Shown here one piece after another: positions 1 through 6,847 of a stretch of DNA of 29,535 bases. Position 1 is the first letter of the stretch, and every line of letters starts with the position of its first letter. A program made the translations under genes and the position numbers. Under the pieces are notes generated by a model. The model had not been told where the DNA came from and ran no database searches. It saw nothing but the letters and a program-made list of their open reading frames with translations. The stretch lies in contig DADR01000011.1 of NCBI GenBank assembly GCA_002495055.1, positions 1-29,535 on the forward strand, given 5' to 3'. This stretch comes from Methanoregula sp. UBA247. GTDB lineage: Archaea > Halobacteriota > Methanomicrobia > Methanomicrobiales > Methanospirillaceae.

Positions 1-3
1 AAA

Positions 4-88
4 TGCGAGGGATGCGATTCGAACGCATGAACCTCTGCAGGAATGGATCTTAAGTCCATCGGAGTTGGCCGGGCTTTCCTACCCTCGC
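4..88 (-). tRNA. tRNA-Leu, anticodon UAA
   Basis: Read on the minus strand, the 5' arm GCGAGGG (88 to 82) pairs with CCCTCGC (11 to 5). U8 and A9 follow the acceptor arm. The anticodon arm is TGGA-CTTAAGA-TCCA, giving anticodon TAA. A long variable arm precedes a T arm with GTTCGAATC, so this is a class II tRNA, and the anticodon makes it leucine. The discriminator base is A at position 4. Positions 1-3 read TTT on this strand, so CCA is not encoded, as is common in archaea. No intron is seen in the anticodon loop. Confidence 0.95.
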
Positions 89-329
89 GCTCTAAACTAT
101 TAATCGTACAACCCAAAAAAAGAATCGGATCTTTTTGTGATCCGGAAAAGGCCACCTGTTTCCTTATTCTCCATGGACTTTAATGAAAGAAAAAATAATA
201 AACAGGGTGGTGAAAGGGTATGGAGAAGACAATGTCATTTTTTTAAGGGTACAGGTATATTCTGGCGATCTACCTGCCGGTCCTGAACGAAACCCCGATC
301 CGGGCCGGGGTGGTGCTCAAGGGGTCCCC

Positions 330-362
330 AAAAAAAAGCACGTGAAATACCGCTGTTTCACG
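330..362 (-). terminator. intrinsic-terminator-like hairpin (minus strand)
   Basis: On the minus strand a 7-bp stem, CGTGAAA paired with TTTCACG (362-356 with 347-341), has an 8-base loop and is followed within a few bases by a run of eight T (337-330). No minus-strand protein gene is visible upstream of it, so it may end a noncoding transcript starting near 467. Confidence 0.4.
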
Positions 363-482
363 CGAATGATCGATATAATTTTCCTCTTACCTACCTCTCT
401 TTTTCCATTCACCGTTTCTCGCCAAATCTTCCCGTAAAACCGGATTTTGATCCGGCTTTGTGCCCGCGTTTTCAGGTACCGT

Positions 483-504
483 TCCGGATGTTTATAAATC
501 CGGA
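483..504. promoter_or_regulatory. TATA box inside a perfect palindrome
   Basis: TTTATAAAT (491-499) is a strong archaeal TATA box. It is enclosed by TCCGGAT (483-489) and ATCCGGA (498-504), a perfect 7-bp inverted repeat. The TATA core is close to symmetric, so direction cannot be settled: to the right no clear gene follows for about 540 bases; to the left a transcript would start near 467 and could end at the hairpin at 330-362. A regulator binding the palindrome would block TBP. Confidence 0.45.
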
Positions 505-1043
505 CCGATATCGCACAGCATTTTGTCAGAAAACGTCAGACAATCGGTTGATTGAACCGGCAGGATTATGGGTATTTAAATACTGACCCGTGCTTGGTTA
601 TTTATTACCATGATTCAGAATTTCTGCAGGAGGACAGCGAGGGGGATCCGGCAGCTCGGATATACACCGGCCTGTGCGACACGATATGCAAGGTTCTTCT
701 TTGTTTCAATCCTGTCTGTCTGTTCGGCAGCAGGTGTACTGAACATCCCTTCCGAAAGAGTGAATGGATGGACCACCGGTTCCATGATATCTCCTGCGGG
801 TGCCCGGCCTGGTACTCTATCACCTTTCTTTTTTCGTATACGTCGTTATTGACCGCTGACTGATTCAGTAAGCTGAAAATCTCTGTTGAGTGATCGGTGA
901 GCGTGCGGTTTGCAATGGCACCGGGAATCGGGAGTCTTGTCAAAAGGATACTACCCGATTGGCGTGGAAGCGGATGGATGGGGAGCATACGCTCTCGGTC
1001 ACCGGCATTTGTGGAAAAAATTAACATGCGGATGTGAAATCGT

Positions 1044-1163
1044 ATGGAACCAGAAGGACTAAAAAACGGACGGGATAAACGTGTCGACAAGGTAACTGTC
1101 GGGCAACCGGAAGTGCAGGAGAAGGAACATACTAAAGAAAATGAACAGAGAAAGAGGTCCTGA
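1044..1163 (+). CDS. 39-residue charged protein, function unknown
   Basis: The frame opens at ATG 1044, just after an in-frame stop at 1035, with a modest GTGA Shine-Dalgarno-like site 6 bases upstream. It ends in TGA at 1161-1163, which overlaps the next gene's ATG at 1163 as TGATG. The product is very hydrophilic, rich in Lys, Glu, Arg and Gln, with no membrane segment or cysteine. The support for it being real is its position as first member of a chain of three small genes with overlapping stop and start codons; the sequence itself matches no family I know. It could instead be a leader peptide coupling translation of the downstream pair. Confidence 0.45.
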   Translation: MEPEGLKNGRDKRVDKVTVGQPEVQEKEHTKENEQRKRS

Positions 1164-1405
1164 TGCCACGGCGGCCGGCAGTGATCAGGCAGGATATTCC
1201 CCTCTACCTGATCCCGCATGTCGTGCTTCAGGGAGTCCGTTCGCATGGTGAGGAACTTGAGCGGGTTGTTGTGCAAAAGACACGCTGCCATTTCTATACA
1301 GTCAGTATAAGGACCCGGCCGATCAAGCGGGAACTGAAGGTGAAGCATACCCTTCACGTCGTGCCGGAAGCACAAAAAGGCGGAAAGGCGGGTGAACAGG
1401 AATGA
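1163..1405 (+). CDS. 80-residue hypothetical protein
   Basis: The start at ATG 1163 is supported by GAGGT at 1154-1158 and by the TGATG overlap with the 39-residue gene before it. The middle is rich in Val, His and Arg with likely beta strands, and the C-terminal 15 residues are charged and probably disordered. One cysteine is present (in RCHFY). No family is recognised. The stop at 1403-1405 overlaps the start of the next gene as ATGA, so the two are probably translated together from one message. The partner's composition and the coupling argue that this is a real gene. Confidence 0.55.
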   Translation: MPRRPAVIRQDIPLYLIPHVVLQGVRSHGEELERVVVQKTRCHFYTVSIRTRPIKRELKVKHTLHVVPEAQKGGKAGEQE

Positions 1406-1767
1406 GCCGGGGCCGGCCTCCTAAATTGGCATGCAGGGAAGCGTATGCCCGTGCTGCACAACGGGGAATGGTGCTGGATGCAGCCGGCAGGGAAGCGTCG
1501 CGTTTCGATTTTATCCTGTTCGTTAGGGAACGGGTTATCTTTGTCCGGGTCAAGCGGAGCCATTCGCGGATCAGTTCCTCAGGATCAGGAGAACTTACCG
1601 TCCGGTTCAGCAGCGAGATCACGGGGCTCCGGAAGATCCCGCAGACCCCGGTTGTGTCCCGTGAGCTCTGGATTCTCCTGCCCTGGGGAACGTGGCAGTA
1701 TTATGGCATCAGCGATGATGCGATCACGGAGATTCAAGACTATATCGGGAAGATTTCCCCGACGTAA
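1402..1767 (+). CDS. 121-residue hypothetical protein, possibly a degenerate PD-(D/E)XK nuclease-like fold
   Basis: The start ATG 1402 overlaps the preceding stop (ATGA). The N-terminal 30 residues are basic and partly helical. A core follows with alternating strands: RFDFILF at about 34-40, VIFVRVKRS at about 45-53, then a helix-strand part ending in SRELWILLPWG and WQYYGISDDAITEI. The pattern of Asp36, a hairpin and then V-R-V-K (Lys51) recalls the D...(E/D)xK core of restriction and resolvase-type nucleases, with Arg in place of the acidic residue. Small proteins of this general look occur in methanogens to my recollection, with no assigned role. Nuclease activity is doubtful; a structural or DNA-binding role is a guess. 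Confidence 0.65.
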   Translation: MSRGRPPKLACREAYARAAQRGMVLDAAGREASRFDFILFVRERVIFVRVKRSHSRISSSGSGELTVRFSSEITGLRKIPQTPVVSRELWILLPWGTWQYYGISDDAITEIQDYIGKISPT

Positions 1768-2325
1768 CATGATTGTTCCAAAGTATCAGCGGGACTTTTA
1801 TTCCTGCCTGTTCCGGCACAAAGGAAGCATGCCCTGCCAGATCGCGACTCATGTGCTCAAGACCCTGATATGATTTCACGTCTCATTTCAAGGAGGGGAT
1901 TCTCCCTCGATCAGGAAAGGTATATACCCCCGACGATAGCGATATGTCTCCTTTTCCGGGATGGTAACGCTCTCATTTTACAAATATCGTCCGGAATGAG
2001 AATCTGGGCTCAATTTGGGCATATCTAAGTTTTGATGGGATTCCGGTGACCGGTCTTATTGAGGGGTTTTGAAAGGTATATTTCCGGATTATTGATTATT
2101 TTGTCCAGAATCCGAAACCGGGAAAATTGCGGGGAGAAAAACCGGCCTTAATATTCCCTATTGGATGGACGATCGGCTCCCGTGCTGACTGCAGCAGGAA
2201 AAGGAGTACTAAAAACACCTGTTTATTATGGTCATGCTCCAGGATTCACTAAAACGGCTCATCTGAACCGGAATTGAAGAACCCCCGTTATTCATAAAAA
2301 AATTGATTTCCCCTTGTCAAAACAG
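1768..2325. other. intergenic stretch; possible 34-residue ORF and TATA-like sites
   Basis: A short frame starts at ATG 1769 immediately after the previous stop and ends at 1873 (34 residues with two Cys); its reality is uncertain. A TATA-like GTATATAC lies near 1919-1928, but no gene follows it. On the minus strand a run of seven T (2304-2298) lies just beyond the stop of the 69-residue membrane protein and could help end that transcript. Nothing else is recognised. Confidence 0.4.
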
Positions 2326-2535
2326 TTACCGGGATTCACTGCTCCAGGTTAATTCGTCCACATGCGGGGTGAACAGCCGGTTTTTCAGGAATAAGAGAAA
2401 GGAAGTAATGGCAACAATAAACGCACCCATGATGAACGCGGTTCCGATAATTGAGACATAGGGTAATCCCGTCCCGGCCCGTTCCAGGACGATTCCCATC
2501 AGCGCTGCTGCCAGAGCCACAAGTGATGCCTGCAT
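2326..2535 (-). CDS. small integral membrane protein, 69 residues, two helices
   Basis: ATG at 2535 is preceded on the minus strand by AAGGAG (2549-2544) with 8-base spacing, a strong ribosome site. The product has two hydrophobic segments, about residues 2-18 (Ala and Leu rich) and about 28-50, separated by a short Gly/Pro turn, and a polar tail containing KNRLF and acidic residues. This suggests a helical hairpin in the cytoplasmic membrane. No family is recognised, and a TATA-like site (CTATATCA near 2585) may drive it alone. Size and composition are typical of the many unassigned small membrane proteins of methanogens. Confidence 0.7.
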   Translation of the reverse strand: MQASLVALAAALMGIVLERAGTGLPYVSIIGTAFIMGAFIVAITSFLLFLKNRLFTPHVDELTWSSESR

Positions 2536-2761
2536 TGTATCAACTCCTTATGCTGTTAAGACACAAGGCTGCTACTTAAGATTTTTGATATAGTGCACCA
2601 ATACTACCGGCAGGCTCTGCGACAAAAATAAAAAGTCTGAGTCGCAAAGGGCACCTTACGTGTGTACCCAACGATATACTCCATGGGGGTCCACGATCTG
2701 CAATTCTGTAGAGTTCTGGCACGAAACCGAGATGTATTGAAGGTGAACATCCAAGCATGAT

Positions 2762-3778
2762 GTGTTTAAAAAAATGAGTACGATAAAACTTATAGGCTGG
2801 ATTGAAGTTGACGGGCAGCGACTCTCCCCGCAGGATGTCGAAACAATACTAAAGGACCGCCCGGAAGAGATCTTCAGATTTGGTGGGGAGTTCTTCCTTG
2901 CCGGTCACAGCTGCCGGGCCCGGGACCATTTCGGGATCATGCCGGGCAACTGCCCGAAGGGAACGCTCATCTGCGATGGTATGGTCAGAGGCAGCATAGA
3001 TCCTGATGTTCCGGACCTGCCGCTTGAGCAGGCAATAATCACTGCCGTGAACCTTCGCAGCGACCAGGGCGTGACAGCGCTCTCCGGGGGGGTGGACTCG
3101 ACGCTTGTCGCTGCGCTCGCCCGGCGCGAGTGCGTGGCCGTGGGGCTATCAGAATCCCATGACCTGAACCAGGCACGCCATGCAGCAGATACCCTCGGCC
3201 TCTCCTGCACGTATGTGACAATTACTCCGCGGGAGATCGCGGCTGCACTTCCCGCGGTCGTCGGGGCTATCCCCGTTAAGGACCCCGTAAATACGAGTAT
3301 CGCCCTGACCCAGTACTTTATTGCCCGGTTTGCCGGGGAGCAGGGATACCGGCGGATCATCACCGGCCAGGGAGCAGATGAACTCTTTGGCGGCTACTCC
3401 CGCTACCTGGAGACACCAACGCTGGCAGAAGACCTCGAGCGGGATTTTCTCGGCCTCGAACTGCAGGCCGACCGCGACCAGTCGGTCGCAGCGCTCCATG
3501 GCACGTACTTCTCCATGCCGTATATGGACGTGCGGGTGGTGCGCGCTGCACGCGCGATCCCGGCAGGTGAGAAGGTACAGGGAGGGCGGCGGAAGATCCC
3601 GCTCCGGCAGGTCGCAGAACGCCATATGCCCGCAGAATTTGCCTGGTACGAGAAGAAAGCCATGCAGTACGGGAGCGGGGTCTGGAAGGAACTGCAGAGG
3701 CTTGCTAAAAAAAATGGTTATAAAGCATCCATACAAGATTACATAGACCACATCAGCAGGGTGGAACATGGCCACTGA
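2762..3778 (+). CDS. asparagine synthetase-like protein with incomplete glutaminase domain
   Basis: The ATP-pyrophosphatase (synthetase) domain of the AsnB family spans about residues 85-330. It carries the PP-loop SGGVDST (108-114), which binds ATP, and the conserved GQGADELFGGYSRY. The N-terminal part (about 90 residues) is far shorter than the usual glutamine amidotransferase class II domain of about 200. It keeps only the end of that fold (RDHFGIMP, compare R-D-x-x-G-I-x-P) and has no N-terminal Cys2 nucleophile, so glutamine hydrolysis is unlikely. It could use free ammonia or act on another carboxylate. The start is uncertain: GTG 2762, or ATG 2774, after AGGTGA at 2741-2746. It is first in an operon and overlaps gatC by 11 bases. 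Confidence 0.85.
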   Translation: MFKKMSTIKLIGWIEVDGQRLSPQDVETILKDRPEEIFRFGGEFFLAGHSCRARDHFGIMPGNCPKGTLICDGMVRGSIDPDVPDLPLEQAIITAVNLRSDQGVTALSGGVDSTLVAALARRECVAVGLSESHDLNQARHAADTLGLSCTYVTITPREIAAALPAVVGAIPVKDPVNTSIALTQYFIARFAGEQGYRRIITGQGADELFGGYSRYLETPTLAEDLERDFLGLELQADRDQSVAALHGTYFSMPYMDVRVVRAARAIPAGEKVQGGRRKIPLRQVAERHMPAEFAWYEKKAMQYGSGVWKELQRLAKKNGYKASIQDYIDHISRVEHGH

Positions 3779-4037
3779 ACAGGAAGTCAGACATATCGCA
3801 GAACTTGCCGACGTCGGCATCAATCCGGAAGAACTGGGCACCTTTACTCACCAGTTCAATGCAATCCTTGACTATTTTGACGTGCTGGACCGGGTGTCGG
3901 GAGATACTGCTGTCACCCGCGACCTGTACAATGTAATGCGGGATGATATCGTCAAACCCTCCCTTCCGCAAAAAGATGTGCTGGCAAACGCACCGGCACA
4001 GGAAGACGGATTTATCAAAGCGCCCCGGGTGATGTAG
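3768..4037 (+). CDS. gatC: Asp-tRNA(Asn)/Glu-tRNA(Gln) amidotransferase subunit C
   Basis: This 89-residue protein has the GatC family pattern: an N-terminal helix (EVRHIAELADV), a second helix with FNAILDYFDVLD, then an extended tail with RDD and a KAPRVM end. GatC wraps around and stabilises GatA and GatB in the complex that amidates misacylated Asp-tRNA(Asn) (in archaea mainly the Asn route, since GatDE handles Gln). Length is normal for the family. The ATG start lies inside the end of the asparagine-synthetase-like gene, and its stop TAG (4035-4037) shares a base with the gatA GTG start, so the genes are translationally coupled. Confidence 0.95.
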   Translation: MATEQEVRHIAELADVGINPEELGTFTHQFNAILDYFDVLDRVSGDTAVTRDLYNVMRDDIVKPSLPQKDVLANAPAQEDGFIKAPRVM

Positions 4038-5338
4038 TGACCGGGCACGAGATTACCTTTGAACCAGATGACCCATATCATGCGTTTCTCACCACCTGCC
4101 CACGGGCACCGCACGGGGATGGAAAACTCGGCGGTATTGCTGTAGCCGTCAAAGATAATATCTCCACGAAGGGTATCGAGACCACCTGCGCCTCAAAAAT
4201 TCTCAAAGGCTACATCCCCCCCTACGATGCGCACGTCGTTGAGCTCCTCCGGCAATCCGGGGCAGCTATCGTGGGAAAGACAAACATGGACGAATTCGGG
4301 ATGGGGACCACGACCGAGAACTCCGCATTCGGCCCGACCCTGAACCCGTATGATACCGGCCGGGTACCGGGCGGATCTTCGGGTGGCAGCGCTGCTGCAA
4401 TTGCCGGCGGCATGGTGAGGATGGCGCTCGGCACGGATACCGGTGGTTCCATCCGCTGTCCTGCCGCATTCTGCGGGATCGTGGGTTTAAAACCCACCTA
4501 TGGGAGGGTCTCCCGGTACGGCCTGATCGCGTATGCAAACTCGCTCGAACAGATCGGGCCCATGGGGCGGACCGTCACCGATGTCTCGGCCCTCCTGGAG
4601 GTCATCGCCGGCCATGACCGCCGCGACTCGACCTCGTATGACAAGCCCTACTCCCCCGCACCCCGGGCTGATATCAGCGGGCTGAAGATCGGCATCCCGC
4701 AGGAATATTTCGGTGCCGGAGTCGACCCGCAGGTTGCTGCCGTGGTAACCAGGGCCATCGGGCGGCTCGAAGAATGCGGGGCGACAACGGTCCCCTGCAC
4801 CATCCCCTCCATGGAGTACGCCCTTGCGGCCTATTACGTCACCTGCACCTGTGAGGCGAGCTCGAACCTTGCCCGGTTCGATGGCGTGCGGTACGGTCCC
4901 GCGGCTGACACGAAGAAGTCTTGGCATGAGGCATACCGGGAAGTGCGCCAGGCCAGCTTTGGCACAGAAGTACGCCGCCGTATCATGCTGGGGACGTATG
5001 CCCTCTCCTCGGGATATTACGGGAAGTACTATGCCAAGGCACAGATCGCCCGCGAGAACGTGAAAAGGGACTTTACCCGTATCTTCTCGGAGGTGGATGT
5101 GATCGCCGGGCCCACGATGCCCACGATTGCGTTTAAGCTCCGTGAGAAGTCAGACCCGCTCTCCATGTACCTGTCCGACATCCTCACGGTCCCGGCCAAC
5201 CTTGCCGGCATTCCCGCACTATCCGTCCCCTGCGGGAAAGCCGGCGGTATGCCGGTCGGGCTCCAGATCATGGGCAGGCCATGGGAAGATGAACGCGTGA
5301 TCGATGTTGCCTATGCGTACGAACAGGCGGTGTCCTGA
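4037..5338 (+). CDS. gatA: Asp-tRNA(Asn)/Glu-tRNA(Gln) amidotransferase subunit A (amidase)
   Basis: This is an amidase-signature enzyme of 433 residues. The catalytic Ser-cisSer-Lys triad is visible as Lys39 (AVKDN), Ser114 (GGSSGGS) and Ser138 (TGGSIR). The spacings of 75 and 99 from the lysine equal those of the well-studied bacterial GatA. It releases ammonia from glutamine and channels it to GatB. The N-terminus is about 40 residues shorter than in bacteria, as in other archaeal GatA. Start GTG 4037 has GGTGAT at 4028-4033 and overlaps the gatC stop by one base. One base separates its stop from the gatB start. Confidence 0.96.
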   Translation: MTGHEITFEPDDPYHAFLTTCPRAPHGDGKLGGIAVAVKDNISTKGIETTCASKILKGYIPPYDAHVVELLRQSGAAIVGKTNMDEFGMGTTTENSAFGPTLNPYDTGRVPGGSSGGSAAAIAGGMVRMALGTDTGGSIRCPAAFCGIVGLKPTYGRVSRYGLIAYANSLEQIGPMGRTVTDVSALLEVIAGHDRRDSTSYDKPYSPAPRADISGLKIGIPQEYFGAGVDPQVAAVVTRAIGRLEECGATTVPCTIPSMEYALAAYYVTCTCEASSNLARFDGVRYGPAADTKKSWHEAYREVRQASFGTEVRRRIMLGTYALSSGYYGKYYAKAQIARENVKRDFTRIFSEVDVIAGPTMPTIAFKLREKSDPLSMYLSDILTVPANLAGIPALSVPCGKAGGMPVGLQIMGRPWEDERVIDVAYAYEQAVS

Positions 5339-5339
5339 T

Positions 5340-6842
5340 ATGGCTGAAGAGCAGGTCATAGTCGGGCTTGAAGTGCACTGCCAGCTCGATACAAAGAGCA
5401 AACTGTTCTGCGGCTGCTCCACGGATTACCGCAGCGACGGCCCCAACACCCATGTCTGCCCGGTCTGTCTCGGGCTACCGGGGGCCATGCCGGTCCTCAA
5501 CAAACGCTCGATCGAATATGCCATGCGGGTGGCAAAGGCACTGAACTGTACAGTCCTTCATGAATCCGAGTTCTCGCGGAAGAACTACTTCTATCCGGAC
5601 CTTGACAAGGCCTACCAGATCACCCAGTACGACAAACCGCTTGCCGAGGGCGGTTACCTGGAGATCGAAGGGGATGAGGGAGGAGAGAAACGGATCCGGA
5701 TCACCCGTATCCATGTCGAGGAAGATCCCGGCAGGCTCGTGCATATGGGCAACGCCGAGCGGGGCAAGTACTCGCTGGTCGATTACAACCGGGCCGGGAT
5801 CCCGTTAATCGAGATCGTCAGTGAACCGGACATGCGGTCTCCCAAAGAGGCACGGAAATTTTTAAACAAACTCCGTGCCACCCTGGAATACTTAAGCGTC
5901 TTTGATTCCGAGAAGGAAGGGTCGCTGCGGGTGGACGCCAATATCTCGATTAAGGGCAGTGAACGGGTGGAAGTCAAGAATATCTCTTCGTACAAAGGGG
6001 TGGAAAAAGCCCTCCTGTTCGAGATCACCCGCCAGAAGAGCCTGCTCCGCCGCGGGCAGAAGGTTGACCGGGAGACCCGGCACTATATCGAGGCACGGGG
6101 GGTCACCCAGTCCTCGCGTTCAAAAGAACAGGAGCACGATTACCGGTATTTCCCGGAACCCGACCTGCGCCCGCTCCATGTCCAGTCATGGGTGGAGGGC
6201 ATCGTCCTCCCCGAATTACCGGATGCGAGGAGGGAACGGTTCATCGCCCGGTACGGGTGTTCGCTGAACCATGCCCGGACCCTCACCGGGGAACTCAGGC
6301 TGGCAAACTTCTTTGAACGGGTTGTTGCCGCAGATCCCAAAGGACTTGCCACGCTGGCTGATACATGGATTGCCGATACCCTGATCGGCGAGCTCAATTA
6401 CCGGGATATGAGTATCCATGATCTGGCCATGGATGAAAAAAATACGACCGGCTTTATCCAGCTCCTCGGTCTGGTGAAAGACCGGAAATGTTATGACAAA
6501 ATGGGTATTGACATTCTTCGCCAGATGCTCGATACCGTGAAACAGGGCAGGCCTTATGAAACGCCGCTGGAGATAATGAAGAGACTCGGTCTTGTCCCCC
6601 TGGATGTTGCAAGCGGAGGCACTTCTCCTGGTGGGGCTTCTCTGAGTGAAACCAACCCCGTGACCCGGGCAATAGCAGAAGTCATAACCGAACAGCCGGC
6701 CGCGGTCGAAGATTTCTATAAGGGAAAGAAAGGAGCATTCAATTTCCTCATCGGCCAGCTCATGAAGAAGACGAGAGGGTGTGCAGATCCCGGTGAACTG
6801 AACCGGCTGCTCACCGAGGAATTACAAACAAAGGAGGTATGA
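5340..6842 (+). CDS. gatB: Asp-tRNA(Asn)/Glu-tRNA(Gln) amidotransferase subunit B
   Basis: The 500-residue GatB is the kinase and transamidase subunit that phosphorylates the tRNA-bound Asp or Glu and swaps in ammonia. GLEVHCQL (9-16) begins the family cradle domain. A zinc site is formed by Cys24, Cys26, Cys40 and Cys43. The central region keeps YFYPDLDKAYQITQYD, EDPGR, DYNRAGIPLIEIV and the EQEHDYRYFPEPDL signature, and the C-terminus is the YqeY-like tRNA-binding tail. The true start is ATG 5340, one base after the gatA stop; an in-frame extension to 5304 overlaps gatA and adds non-conserved residues. The stop overlaps the ATG at 6839. Confidence 0.97.
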   Translation: MAEEQVIVGLEVHCQLDTKSKLFCGCSTDYRSDGPNTHVCPVCLGLPGAMPVLNKRSIEYAMRVAKALNCTVLHESEFSRKNYFYPDLDKAYQITQYDKPLAEGGYLEIEGDEGGEKRIRITRIHVEEDPGRLVHMGNAERGKYSLVDYNRAGIPLIEIVSEPDMRSPKEARKFLNKLRATLEYLSVFDSEKEGSLRVDANISIKGSERVEVKNISSYKGVEKALLFEITRQKSLLRRGQKVDRETRHYIEARGVTQSSRSKEQEHDYRYFPEPDLRPLHVQSWVEGIVLPELPDARRERFIARYGCSLNHARTLTGELRLANFFERVVAADPKGLATLADTWIADTLIGELNYRDMSIHDLAMDEKNTTGFIQLLGLVKDRKCYDKMGIDILRQMLDTVKQGRPYETPLEIMKRLGLVPLDVASGGTSPGGASLSETNPVTRAIAEVITEQPAAVEDFYKGKKGAFNFLIGQLMKKTRGCADPGELNRLLTEELQTKEV

Positions 6843-6847
6843 GAGCC

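Larger units (their letters stand above)
89..1043. other. long noncoding stretch without a convincing gene
   Basis: No open frame here has protein-like composition. The plus-strand frame at 610-852 contains a hydrophobic stretch but is rich in Arg, Cys and Pro and resembles nothing I know; it could be a decayed gene. The stretch holds three palindromes built on CCGGAT (126-144, 440-455 and 483-504), a minus-strand terminator-like hairpin (330-362) and a TATA box (491-499). A direct repeat GTCAGA lies near 524-541. It may carry a small RNA or old gene debris. Confidence 0.5.

Noticed and set aside
552..863. Overlapping plus-strand frames of 103 and 80 residues
   Set aside because: No supported start or recognisable family; a decayed gene cannot be excluded, so it is only noted in the gap entry.
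605..1375. A 256-residue open frame on the minus strand
   Set aside because: It lies opposite the small coupled plus-strand genes, has a composition rich in Ser, Pro, Arg and His without family resemblance, and no ribosome site.
5304..5339. N-terminal extension of gatB to 5304
   Set aside because: Overlaps the gatA end, and the added residues are not family-like; ATG 5340 begins the conserved region.
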